From an uncultured Spirochaetaceae bacterium (GTDB taxonomy: Bacteria; Spirochaetota; Spirochaetia; Sphaerochaetales; Sphaerochaetaceae), in assembly GCA_944389985.1 (NCBI GenBank), contig CALXON010000104.1:1-11565 (forward strand): 11,565 nucleotides of DNA, read 5' to 3'. Position numbers and translations under genes: made by a program. Of the stretch, positions 5,250-11,565 are shown in pieces. The notes under the pieces are model-generated. The model had not been told where the DNA came from, did not search any database, and saw only the letters and a program-made list of their open reading frames with translations. The stretch's first letter is position 1; each line of letters begins with the position of its first letter.

Positions 5250-7292
5250 ATGGGATCGACCATCGTATACGGAAGAGGAGAGGCTGTAGTAACCTCAACC
5301 GGAATGAAGACGGAGATGGGAAAGATCGCATCCGCCCTCTCCGATGCCGCAGACAACCTCACTCCGCTCCAGAAGAAGCTCAACCAGCTCTCAAAGATCC
5401 TCACCTGGCTCGTGCTCGGTATCTGTGTGATCATGTTCGCAGTCAACATGATCAGGATGTCAGTTGAGGGAGATATCCACCTTGCAGGCGTTCTCGATAC
5501 ATTCATGATAGCTGTCTCCCTTGCTGTCGCAGCCATTCCTGAAGGTCTTGCAGCCGTCGTTACGATCGTACTCTCGATCGGTGTCACGAAGATGAGCCGC
5601 AGGAATGCGATCATCCGTAAGCTCACGGCAGTCGAGACGCTCGGCTGTACTGAGGTTATCTGCTCTGACAAGACAGGAACACTCACACAGAACAAGATGA
5701 CAGTCGTCGATTCCTTCGGTGTCGACAAACCTCTTCTGGCACAGGCGATGGCACTCTGTTCGGATGCACATCTCAATGATGAGCTGAAGGCTGAGGGTGA
5801 GCCTACAGAGGCCGCTCTTGTCAACTGGGCATGTTCCATGGAGCTGAACAAGAATCATCTTGAGACAGGCTCATACAAGCGTGTGGCTGAAGCACCGTTT
5901 GACTCCGAGAGGAAGATGATGAGCACGGTTCATACAGATCCGGAAGGTGGCTTTGTCCAGTATACGAAGGGAGCTCCCGACGTGCTTCTCTCAAGATGTA
6001 CCTCAGTACTTGCTCCTGAGGGTGTGAGGGCAATGACAGAGGAGGACAGGAAGATCATCCTTGCTGAGAACAAGAAGTTCGCTGACAAGGCTCTCCGTGT
6101 CCTTGCAGGAGCGATGAGGAAGTATGACTCAGTTCCATCTGATTCGTCTCCGGAAGCCCTTGAGCATGATCTTGTATTCCTCGGACTGACAGGAATGATC
6201 GATCCGGTGCGTCCGGAGGTGAAGGCGGCGATCATGGAATGCAGGAGCGCTGGTATCCGTCCTATCATGATCACAGGAGACCATATCGACACAGCTGTGG
6301 CTATCGGAAAGGAGCTCAGGATAGTCGAGTCAGCGGATGAGGCCATCACTGGAGCCGAGATCGACAAGCTTTCCGATGAGGAGTTCCAGAAGAGGATAAA
6401 GAAGTACTCCATCTATGCCCGTGTACAGCCTGAGCATAAGGTGAGGATCGTGAAGGCATGGCAGAAAGCCGGAATGATCACGGCAATGACAGGAGACGGA
6501 GTGAATGATGCTCCATCCATCAAGAATGCGGATATAGGAATAGGAATGGGCATCACAGGAACAGATGTCACGAAGAATGTGGCTGACATGGTTCTTGCGG
6601 ATGACAACTTCGCGACGATAGTCGTTGCAGTCGAAGAGGGCAGGAAGATCTATGACAACATCAGGAAGGCGATCCAGTTCCTTCTCTCATCAAACCTTTC
6701 AGAGGTTGTCGCCGTGTTCGTGTCATCACTTATGGGCTTCACGCTCCTGCAGCCAGCACACCTTCTCTGGATCAACCTCATCACGGACTGCTTCCCTGCT
6801 GTGGGTCTGGGAATGGAGCAGGGGGATCCTGACATAATGAAGCGTCCTCCACGCTCATCCAAGGATGGACTCTTTGCAGGCGGAATGGGTGTGAAGTGTG
6901 CCATACAGGGTACAGCTCTCGCATTGATCACGATAGTCTCATACATTGTCGGTGAGATATTCGAGAACGGCGCATTCACATTCACGACTAGCGAGGATGG
7001 AATGACGATGGCGTTCCTGACACTCTCAATGGCTGAGCTCTTCCACTCATTCAACATGAGGTCGCTTGATAAGTCGCTTCTCAGGACGACAGGACACAAC
7101 AAGATCCTCTATGGATCCCTTGTTGGTTCCTTCGTTCTCACACTTGCGGTTCTCTACATTCCGTTCTTCAGGAATGCCTTCCACTTCGCACACATCTCGC
7201 TTGCCGAGTTTGCGATCGCACTGGCACTGGGATTCCTGATCATACCGATTGTCGAGATCCAGAAGGCGATTGAGAGAGCCTGCAGGAAATAA
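5250..7292 (+). CDS. Calcium-type P-type ATPase, catalytic and transmembrane C-terminal part
   Basis: These 680 residues continue in frame from the TAA at 5247. Motifs: M4 with VAAIPEGL (93-100); phosphorylation motif SDKTGTLT with D140; nucleotide-domain KGAPD (240-244); hinge TGDGVNDAP (414-422); M5 with N482 and E485; M6 with N509, T512 and D513. PEGL plus the Asn-Glu and Asn-Thr-Asp pattern match the calcium-binding residues of SERCA, so Ca2+ export is the likely function, though Mn2+ or another cation is not excluded. Hydrophobic segments through M10 are present, and the C-terminus is complete. No good Shine-Dalgarno precedes ATG 5250, so separate translation would depend on reinitiation at the abutting stop. 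With the upstream part the pump would have 881 codons before its stop, normal for the family. A strong terminator follows. Confidence 0.95.
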   Translation: MGSTIVYGRGEAVVTSTGMKTEMGKIASALSDAADNLTPLQKKLNQLSKILTWLVLGICVIMFAVNMIRMSVEGDIHLAGVLDTFMIAVSLAVAAIPEGLAAVVTIVLSIGVTKMSRRNAIIRKLTAVETLGCTEVICSDKTGTLTQNKMTVVDSFGVDKPLLAQAMALCSDAHLNDELKAEGEPTEAALVNWACSMELNKNHLETGSYKRVAEAPFDSERKMMSTVHTDPEGGFVQYTKGAPDVLLSRCTSVLAPEGVRAMTEEDRKIILAENKKFADKALRVLAGAMRKYDSVPSDSSPEALEHDLVFLGLTGMIDPVRPEVKAAIMECRSAGIRPIMITGDHIDTAVAIGKELRIVESADEAITGAEIDKLSDEEFQKRIKKYSIYARVQPEHKVRIVKAWQKAGMITAMTGDGVNDAPSIKNADIGIGMGITGTDVTKNVADMVLADDNFATIVVAVEEGRKIYDNIRKAIQFLLSSNLSEVVAVFVSSLMGFTLLQPAHLLWINLITDCFPAVGLGMEQGDPDIMKRPPRSSKDGLFAGGMGVKCAIQGTALALITIVSYIVGEIFENGAFTFTTSEDGMTMAFLTLSMAELFHSFNMRSLDKSLLRTTGHNKILYGSLVGSFVLTLAVLYIPFFRNAFHFAHISLAEFAIALALGFLIIPIVEIQKAIERACRK

Positions 7293-7314
7293 GGCAGGGC
7301 TTTCATATCATGAA

Positions 7315-7346
7315 GGGGCGTGTCAGAGCTGATGCGCTCCTTTTTT
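7315..7346 (+). terminator. Intrinsic terminator after the P-type ATPase
   Basis: An 11-bp stem with some G-T pairs joins GGGGCGTGTCA (7315-7325) to TGATGCGCTCC (7330-7340) around a GAGC loop, and six T follow. It is 22 bases after the ATPase stop. The T run touches the stop codon of the convergent HTH gene. The reverse strand lacks a T run, so it probably works mainly on the plus strand. Confidence 0.9.
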
Positions 7347-7681
7347 CATTCCACTCCGTCAAGTATCCTGTTGATCGCTATTCTGATACGCTCTATCTCC
7401 TGTTTGTGAATCATCAGTTCGACACCTTCCATGCCTTTTCCTGATGCGTTTCTCTCCTCTTCCGTGAGGAACAGTTCTGCCGGAGATATATCCAGAGCTC
7501 TTGAAAGCTGGCCGATTGTGGTAGGTTTGGGAAACACGGTCCTGTTCTCGATGTTGAGGATCGTCCTTGAGGACACATTCGCAAGATCGCCGAGCTTCTC
7601 CTGCGTGAGCCCTCTTTTCTCCCTTATATATTTCAGATTGTCTCCTACGATTTCCTTGATATAAGAATCATCATCAGCCAT
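7346..7681 (-). CDS. Small Cro/CI-type (XRE family) helix-turn-helix protein
   Basis: This is a 111-residue predicted DNA-binding protein. An HTH_3 domain spans about 12-68: LKYIREKRGLTQEKLGDLANVS (16-37) with the characteristic LTQEKLG helix, then a recognition helix (SSRTILNIENR, 37-47) and TIGQLSRALDISPAELF. A charged, probably helical tail (about 75-111) may support dimerisation. No metabolite-binding or peptidase domain is visible. It is probably a local transcription regulator, but its targets cannot be read from the window. It is transcribed toward the ATPase gene and away from rlmN. No Shine-Dalgarno is present. A promoter (TTGAGT, 17 bp, TATACT) ends only 9 bases before ATG. I see no partner toxin gene, so an antitoxin role has no support. 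Confidence 0.88.
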   Translation of the reverse strand: MADDDSYIKEIVGDNLKYIREKRGLTQEKLGDLANVSSRTILNIENRTVFPKPTTIGQLSRALDISPAELFLTEEERNASGKGMEGVELMIHKQEIERIRIAINRILDGVE

Positions 7682-7690
7682 TTCGGAAAT

Positions 7691-7719
7691 AGTATAGGAG
7701 AGTCAATATCAGCACTCAA
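7691..7719 (-). promoter_or_regulatory. Promoter of the HTH gene, close to ATG
   Basis: On the minus strand TTGAGT (7714-7719) and TATACT (7691-7696) are 17 bp apart, matching four and five of six consensus bases. The -10 ends nine bases before the ATG, so the predicted transcript begins only 3-4 bases before the coding sequence. This fits the missing ribosome binding site. Confidence 0.55.
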
Positions 7720-7727
7720 TGAAGCAT

Positions 7728-7813
7728 TATTTCATATTGTCTATGAGTTTATGAAATACATATTCAGTATGTATGAATCTATGATTCCTTAACTTCTGTC
7801 TATTTATGAAATA
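7728..7813. repeat. Three TATGAAATA boxes and small inverted repeats upstream of the HTH gene
   Basis: TATGAAATA occurs at 7750-7758 and 7805-7813, and its reverse complement at 7728-7736. The first two sites form a 9-bp inverted repeat with a 13-base gap. The two forward copies extend to a 14-base direct repeat with one mismatch (7748-7761, 7803-7816). Also present are ATACATA/TATGTAT (7756-7762 with 7768-7774) and GAATC/GATTC (7775-7779 with 7783-7787). The cluster lies just upstream of the HTH promoter and runs into the end of rlmN. An operator is the simplest idea. A weak rlmN terminator is the alternative for the smaller hairpins. Confidence 0.55.
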
Positions 7814-8834
7814 TATCTTCTCTTTTCGTCTCTGTGGCCAGCTGTCCGCATGCTCCGGCGATGTTCTGTCCTTTGCTGCGTCTGATGGTGAAGTTTATCC
7901 CCATCCGCCTGAGTTCCCCGGTGAAGCCCTGTATCTCCCTCTCTGAGGGCATCGTGAAATCCAGTCCGTCAACAGGATTCCATGGTATCAGATTCACCAC
8001 GGCATCAAGTCCCTTCATGAACATGCGGAGCTTCTCTGCGCTGCTTCTGTCCGTGTTGATACCGCCAAGAAGGCAGTATTCAAGTGTTATCCTCTTGTCC
8101 TGATGATGCTGGAATGAGAGGAGGGCATCCTTGAGCTGATCGAGCGGATAGGTCCGGTTCACACGCATGATCCTGGATCTCGTGTCATCATCTGCAGAAA
8201 CAAGGGAGACAGCAAGACGTACGGGAAGACCGAGTTCTGAAAGTCTTCTGATACCCGGAACATATCCGCATGTAGAGATCGTCATTCTTCTGAGCGAGAT
8301 ATTGAAACCGTCTTCCCTGTGGAGGGTGTTGATCGCATCCATCAGCGCTGTGAAGTTCGTCAGGGCTTCTCCCATGCCCATGAACACTATATGTGTTATC
8401 GGCTCACCGAGAAGTGTGAGCTGCAGGAACTGCTCCGCGATCTCCGAGGCGTCAAGGTTCCTTATGAGCCCCATGGTGCCTGTACTGCAGAACGCGCATC
8501 CCATCGCGCATCCCACCTGACTTGAAAGGCATGCCGTGTATCTTCCCTTACCGTCTGAGAGCCTGACGCATTCGATGATACTACCGTCAGAGAGCAGTAG
8601 GGCAAGCTTCACCGCTGAATCATCCTCCGCCTTCCTGACGACCTTCGATGAAAGTAGGGAGCCGTGTTCAGCCTTCAGCCGTTCCCTGAGAGCTTTCGGC
8701 AGCGATGTGATGTTCTCGAACTCCGTGATGCCGGAGATGAGTGCATGATAGATTATCTTTGCCTGAAAAGGCTTGTCGAGTCTGAGCTCCTCAGCTATCT
8801 GTACGCAGCTTTCTGTAAGTATGGATTTTCTCAT
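7800..8834 (-). CDS. rlmN: 23S rRNA (adenine-C2) methyltransferase RlmN, radical SAM
   Basis: RlmN methylates C2 of A2503 in 23S rRNA (and A37 of some tRNAs) using a radical SAM mechanism. The catalytic cysteines are in the expected places: C102 in ACLSSQVGC, the 4Fe-4S ligands C109, C113 and C116 (CAMGCAFC), and C329 in the C-terminal GACGQLA. Other family blocks are STGTMG (117-122), TISTCG (185-190), EYCLLGGIN and NLIPWNPV (281-288). Length is 344 residues, normal. Two usual motifs differ: GMGEP reads GMGEA (152-156), and SLHA reads SLVS (210-213). This suggests a divergent branch but not loss of activity. The start codon overlaps the stop of the OPT transporter gene (ATGA, 8831-8834), so the two are one transcript. 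Cfr-type resistance enzymes are related, but without more evidence RlmN is the better call. Confidence 0.9.
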   Translation of the reverse strand: MRKSILTESCVQIAEELRLDKPFQAKIIYHALISGITEFENITSLPKALRERLKAEHGSLLSSKVVRKAEDDSAVKLALLLSDGSIIECVRLSDGKGRYTACLSSQVGCAMGCAFCSTGTMGLIRNLDASEIAEQFLQLTLLGEPITHIVFMGMGEALTNFTALMDAINTLHREDGFNISLRRMTISTCGYVPGIRRLSELGLPVRLAVSLVSADDDTRSRIMRVNRTYPLDQLKDALLSFQHHQDKRITLEYCLLGGINTDRSSAEKLRMFMKGLDAVVNLIPWNPVDGLDFTMPSEREIQGFTGELRRMGINFTIRRSKGQNIAGACGQLATETKREDIFHK

Positions 8835-10411
8835 AGCATGGAAACAATGGCGATTATGACGCCTGTGATACCTTCTCCTCCGAGAAGTCCTGATGAGATA
8901 AGAGCGGCATTCTCGCTGCTTTTATCCTTGTCCTTTCCAAGCTTCCTGACTGCGGCCATTATGACAGCGCCGAGAGCCATGGCGGATGAAATGTATGTCG
9001 GAAGGTAGACTCCAAGGCCGAGTGTGGCAGATGGAAGGCCTGTGAGGAAGAGCACTATTCCGATGACTGTTCCAATCGCGAAAGCGACAGGACTGTCCAG
9101 TCCTCCGGCCATTGCCGCAACAGCAGCTGCCTGAGGAGCCGGAAGTTCAGGAGAGCCGAATCCTCCCATGCTCAGAGAAAGTACCTGGAGGGCTATCGCG
9201 GCAACGACAGCTCCGATGACTCCTCCGATTCCCTCAGCTATTATCTGATACTTAGGACGTGTTCCGATGAGAGATCCTGATCTGAGATCGTTCATGACAT
9301 CTCCTGTCAGTCCGCATGCCACGGCGACGACTCCTGCTATTGAGAAAGCCGCACCGAGCGTCGGCGAGAACAGTGCCGAGGCTGCGAGAAGCACGAGGAT
9401 CGCGAAGATCTCCATCGGGTTCACTCCCGTCTGTCCTGTAAGCATTCCGGAAAGATATGTCGCAAGGTAGACGCCGATGATGAGGAGGATACCCTCAGGT
9501 ATCGTGATCTCTGTGAAAAGGACAAGCACTATGACTGACAGCAGTGAGAGGACTGCAGCAGGGATGAGAAGCCTTCCATGTCCGTTCTTGCCTCTGTTGT
9601 TCCTGTTTTTCACAAGAGTGAATACTGCCTTGATCGCGACTCCGAGTCCTGTTCCGATCATGAGTCCTATACCCAGATTGCTCCTGAATGAGTCCGCATC
9701 GGCCATAGTGGAGAACAGCCCTGTGGCAAGGCCTGCCGGGGTCAGGATGAAGTAGCCTATGATTGATCCCAGGAACCACATGAGCGCGAGGACAGGTCCT
9801 ATGATCGCTCCGATTCCGAGTGCCATTGGCGAAACCCATACAGAAAGGGAAGGGAAGAGCGAGGTACCTCCGAAGAGCTGTACGACAGCAGGTATCTTTC
9901 CAAGTCCGTCCCTGATGAAAGTGAAGAGCGCGGAGAGCGTGAGGGAGGAGAAGAGTATCGGAGCGCCTTTTCCTTCCTTTCCTGCCATCAGTGTGTTGTA
10001 CGCAGCCTCTCCCATAGGATACGGAAGCTGTTCCTTCTCTATCAGCGTATGACGGAAGATCATTGTGAAGAATGTTCCGAGAAGGGCTCCTGTGATGGCT
10101 ATGACCATGATCTGGAAAAGTGACAGCGTCTCACCTGAACCGATCATCCAGAGTCCCGGAATCGTGAATGCGAGGCCTCCCGCAACCATTGCTCCCGCAC
10201 TCATCAGCGTATGGGTGCAGTTTATCTCCTCAAGAGAGGAATTCTTTGCCTTGCCAAGAATTGCCATCGATACAACCGTGACAAACACTGTAGGCCATGG
10301 CAGAGCCCCCATCCTGAGAGCAACATACATGCTCGATGCGGTTATGATGATAAGTCCTATTATGCCGACAACAAGTCCTCTTGCTGTAATCGGAGTTCTC
10401 GCCCTGTTCAT
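8831..10411 (-). CDS. OPT-family oligopeptide-type membrane transporter
   Basis: This is a 526-residue, very hydrophobic inner-membrane protein with roughly a dozen or more membrane segments, the first at about 12-32. OPT-family signatures are EKEQLPYPMGEAAYNTL (125-141), TGDVMNDLRSGSLIGTRPKYQ with flanking glycine-rich membrane segments (369-389), GLDSPVAFAIG (437-447), GLPSATLGLGVYLP (458-471) and a C-terminal LLGGEGITGV. These resemble bacterial OPT (TIGR00733-like) proteins, proton-coupled symporters of peptides or related compounds. The actual substrate cannot be read. It is slightly shorter than many relatives (about 550-650). ATG 10411 has GGAG only one base upstream, too close to act normally. 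No in-frame ATG, GTG or TTG lies upstream before a stop, so this start or a short or absent leader is likely. It is followed by rlmN with a 4-base overlap. Confidence 0.92.
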   Translation of the reverse strand: MNRARTPITARGLVVGIIGLIIITASSMYVALRMGALPWPTVFVTVVSMAILGKAKNSSLEEINCTHTLMSAGAMVAGGLAFTIPGLWMIGSGETLSLFQIMVIAITGALLGTFFTMIFRHTLIEKEQLPYPMGEAAYNTLMAGKEGKGAPILFSSLTLSALFTFIRDGLGKIPAVVQLFGGTSLFPSLSVWVSPMALGIGAIIGPVLALMWFLGSIIGYFILTPAGLATGLFSTMADADSFRSNLGIGLMIGTGLGVAIKAVFTLVKNRNNRGKNGHGRLLIPAAVLSLLSVIVLVLFTEITIPEGILLIIGVYLATYLSGMLTGQTGVNPMEIFAILVLLAASALFSPTLGAAFSIAGVVAVACGLTGDVMNDLRSGSLIGTRPKYQIIAEGIGGVIGAVVAAIALQVLSLSMGGFGSPELPAPQAAAVAAMAGGLDSPVAFAIGTVIGIVLFLTGLPSATLGLGVYLPTYISSAMALGAVIMAAVRKLGKDKDKSSENAALISSGLLGGEGITGVIIAIVSML

Positions 10412-10419
10412 ACTCCGGA

Positions 10420-10448
10420 ATGATATCAGAAAGACACGGGGTTGTGCA
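10420..10448 (-). promoter_or_regulatory. Candidate promoter of the OPT-rlmN transcript
   Basis: On the minus strand TGCACA (10443-10448) and TATCAT (10420-10425) are 17 bp apart, matching four and five of six consensus bases. The -10 ends eight bases before the ATG at 10411, predicting a leader of only 2-3 bases. It lies in the 97-bp gap shared with the divergent outer-membrane protein gene. Confidence 0.45.
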
Positions 10449-10508
10449 CTCTACCCATCTGGAATAGGATGAGGGTGTACAATTCATATATTTCACAGGA
10501 GGAAACTT

Positions 10509-11027
10509 ATGAAGAAGAAAGTTCTTGTGCTCCTTGTCCTCGCTGCTCTTGTAATCGCACCTGCAGCTGCTGCAGATACCCGTGGAGCCTCTGATAAGGG
10601 TGACTGGGGCGTAGGTCTCAATCTTGGTACGAACACCGGTGTCGCCATCAAGTATGGTTATGGTGATTTCGATATTTTCGGAACTGTAGGTTTCGATTTC
10701 CTCAATCTCAAGACAGATCCGTTCAGGTTCAGCATCGGCGCGGATGTCGGTCTCAGCTATCAGGTGTATGACATCGATCTCGGAGGAAAGCACCACATGC
10801 CTGTCACCGTAGGTCTCATGTTCCCGATGGGATTCATCATCATGGACAATGGCTTTGATTTCGATCTCGGTGTTGTCGCTCAGGCAGGGCTTGAGTACCA
10901 GATACCTGATGTGCCGCTCTCATTCTATCTTAGAGTCGGTGTAGGTCCGGGATTCACATTCGGAACAAGCGGTTTCGAGATGTACTGTGCATGGACCGCA
11001 GGACTTGGAATGCTCTTCGTATTCTGA
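10509..11027 (+). CDS. Small exported, probably outer-membrane beta-barrel protein
   Basis: This is a 172-residue protein I cannot assign to a named family. It opens with a clear signal peptide: MKKK, a hydrophobic core (VLVLLVLAALVIAP), then AAAA-D, with likely cleavage after about residue 22. The mature part is glycine-rich with alternating hydrophobic and polar residues in short repeats (WGVGLNLGTNTGVAIKYGYG, then GTVGFDFLNL, SIGADVGLSYQVYDI, VGVGPGFTFG). It ends in phenylalanine after GLGMLFVF, as BAM-inserted barrels do. An 8-strand barrel is likely. AGGAGG (10497-10502) precedes ATG. Candidate -10 hexamers (TACAAT 10478-10483, TATATT 10487-10492) lack a clear -35. A terminator follows, so it is a single-gene transcript. 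Function is unknown; a structural porin-like or adhesin-like role would be a guess. Confidence 0.85.
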   Translation: MKKKVLVLLVLAALVIAPAAAADTRGASDKGDWGVGLNLGTNTGVAIKYGYGDFDIFGTVGFDFLNLKTDPFRFSIGADVGLSYQVYDIDLGGKHHMPVTVGLMFPMGFIIMDNGFDFDLGVVAQAGLEYQIPDVPLSFYLRVGVGPGFTFGTSGFEMYCAWTAGLGMLFVF

Positions 11028-11051
11028 CCGTATTCCACAGTCTGTATTTGG

Positions 11052-11080
11052 AAGCTGCTCTTCACCGGGCAGCTTTTTCT
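11052..11080 (+). terminator. Intrinsic terminator after the outer-membrane protein gene
   Basis: AAGCTGC (11052-11058) pairs with GCAGCTT (11069-11075), extendable by two pairs around a TTCACC loop, with a T run 11074-11078. It starts 24 bases past the stop codon at 11025-11027. The tail overlaps the stop of the convergent gene at 11079. The reverse strand has no T run. Confidence 0.85.
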
Positions 11081-11565
11081 AATTCAAGTACTTGTTTATA
11101 AGTTCCTTTCTCAGTCGTGCCCTGACGGTTACCTCTCCGTCCCCGTACTCGATATCCCTGACTATCCCGTCATGATACAGATCGCTGATGAGCGAGGCTG
11201 AGCATGGTGCTGATATCGTGATGTCCTGAAAGCTCTCATCAGTCACCTTCATCATCGCATCAAGCAGGCTCTCGATGCCTTTTCCCTCTTTCATGCTCGT
11301 CTCCGCGATCATGTAGTTCCTTGATCGCAGCATCGCGTATGATATGTCATCATACACAGAGTCAGTCTTGTTTATGACGAGTATCTTTACTTTATCGAGG
11401 GCGTTCAGTGCACGGAGCGTCCGTTCTGTCTCCTCCAGACATCCGACTGCGTCCGGATGTGATGCGTCCGCTACGATGATGAGCGCATCTGCGGAGATCG
11501 CCTCCTCGAGAGTGGAGGAGAATGCCTTTATGAGTCCTTCCGGGAGATTCGATATGAATCCGACC
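11079..11565 (-). CDS. hflX: GTPase HflX, C-terminal part
   Basis: The frame is open from the window edge to TAG at 11079-11081, giving 161 visible codons. It begins VGFISNLPEGLIKAFSSTLEE, which matches the region just after the G3 motif (DTVGFI, whose D lies outside). This is followed by ALIIVADASHPD, the G4 motif NKTD, a G5-like TSMKEGKGIESLL in place of the usual ISA, and a C-terminal domain of about 80 residues. That order is typical of HflX, a ribosome-associated GTPase that splits stalled 70S ribosomes under stress. The N-terminal domain, G1 and G2 are beyond the window. Other TRAFAC GTPases are less likely because FISNLP and DASHPD are HflX-like. The gene is convergent with the outer-membrane protein gene. 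Confidence 0.88.
   Translation of the reverse strand, partial: VGFISNLPEGLIKAFSSTLEEAISADALIIVADASHPDAVGCLEETERTLRALNALDKVKILVINKTDSVYDDISYAMLRSRNYMIAETSMKEGKGIESLLDAMMKVTDESFQDITISAPCSASLISDLYHDGIVRDIEYGDGEVTVRARLRKELINKYLN

Noticed and set aside
5126..5851. A 241-codon open frame on the minus strand inside the ATPase gene
   Set aside because: It is antisense to a strongly conserved P-type ATPase, resembles no protein, and has Ser/Arg-rich shadow composition.
7346..7681. HTH protein as the antitoxin of a toxin-antitoxin pair
   Set aside because: No small partner gene lies on either side; the neighbours are a pump and rlmN.
10230..10796. A 188-codon minus-strand frame spanning the OPT start and the outer-membrane protein gene
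   Set aside because: It overlaps two well-supported genes and the divergent promoter region, and its composition is not protein-like.
1..11565. CRISPR arrays, tRNA or rRNA genes, insertion sequences, phage genes
   Set aside because: I read both strands for repeats and conserved RNA signatures and saw none beyond the FMN riboswitch. No transposase or integrase frames are present.

Overview
The window reads like chromosomal DNA of a diderm (outer-membrane) bacterium. A small secreted beta-barrel-like protein ends in an aromatic residue, and the cytoplasmic enzymes are ordinary bacterial ones. The gene mix and the style of the small outer-membrane protein suggest a gut-type Spirochaetota (Sphaerochaeta/Treponema relatives). 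This is an impression without any search, held at low to moderate confidence. Base composition is moderate in most genes. The first ~0.9 kb is visibly richer in A+T.

Layout. (1) 1-592, minus: N-terminal part of an archaeal-type (COG1672-like) P-loop ATPase, preceded by inverted ACTTAGT boxes overlapping its likely promoter and ribosome binding site. (2) 837-4488, plus: a complete riboflavin operon, consisting of promoter, FMN riboswitch, intrinsic terminator, then ribD-ribE-ribBA-ribH with overlapping or closely spaced genes. Together they convert GTP plus ribulose 5-phosphate to riboflavin, with FMN feedback through the leader. (3) 4489-7346, plus: a run of 14 T, then a Ca2+-type P-type ATPase whose reading frame is broken once, by an in-frame TAA at codon 201 directly followed by ATG, then a strong terminator. 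(4) 7346-7681, minus: a small Cro/CI-type DNA-binding protein. (5) 7800-10411, minus: an OPT-family transporter and rlmN, joined by an ATGA overlap. (6) 10509-11027, plus: a small exported, probably outer-membrane protein with its own terminator. (7) 11079-11565, minus: the C-terminal part of the GTPase HflX, running off the window.

Most of the window is housekeeping. The best candidate for something unusual is the nonsense-split calcium ATPase: every catalytic motif is intact on both sides, and the break sits at a domain junction with abutting stop and start codons. Secondary points are the riboswitch expression platform, which also corrects the ribD start, the repeated TATGAAATA boxes upstream of the HTH gene, and two genes whose -10 elements lie so close to ATG that leaderless transcripts are plausible. 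I found no CRISPR array, tRNA, rRNA, insertion sequence or recognisable novel defence system.
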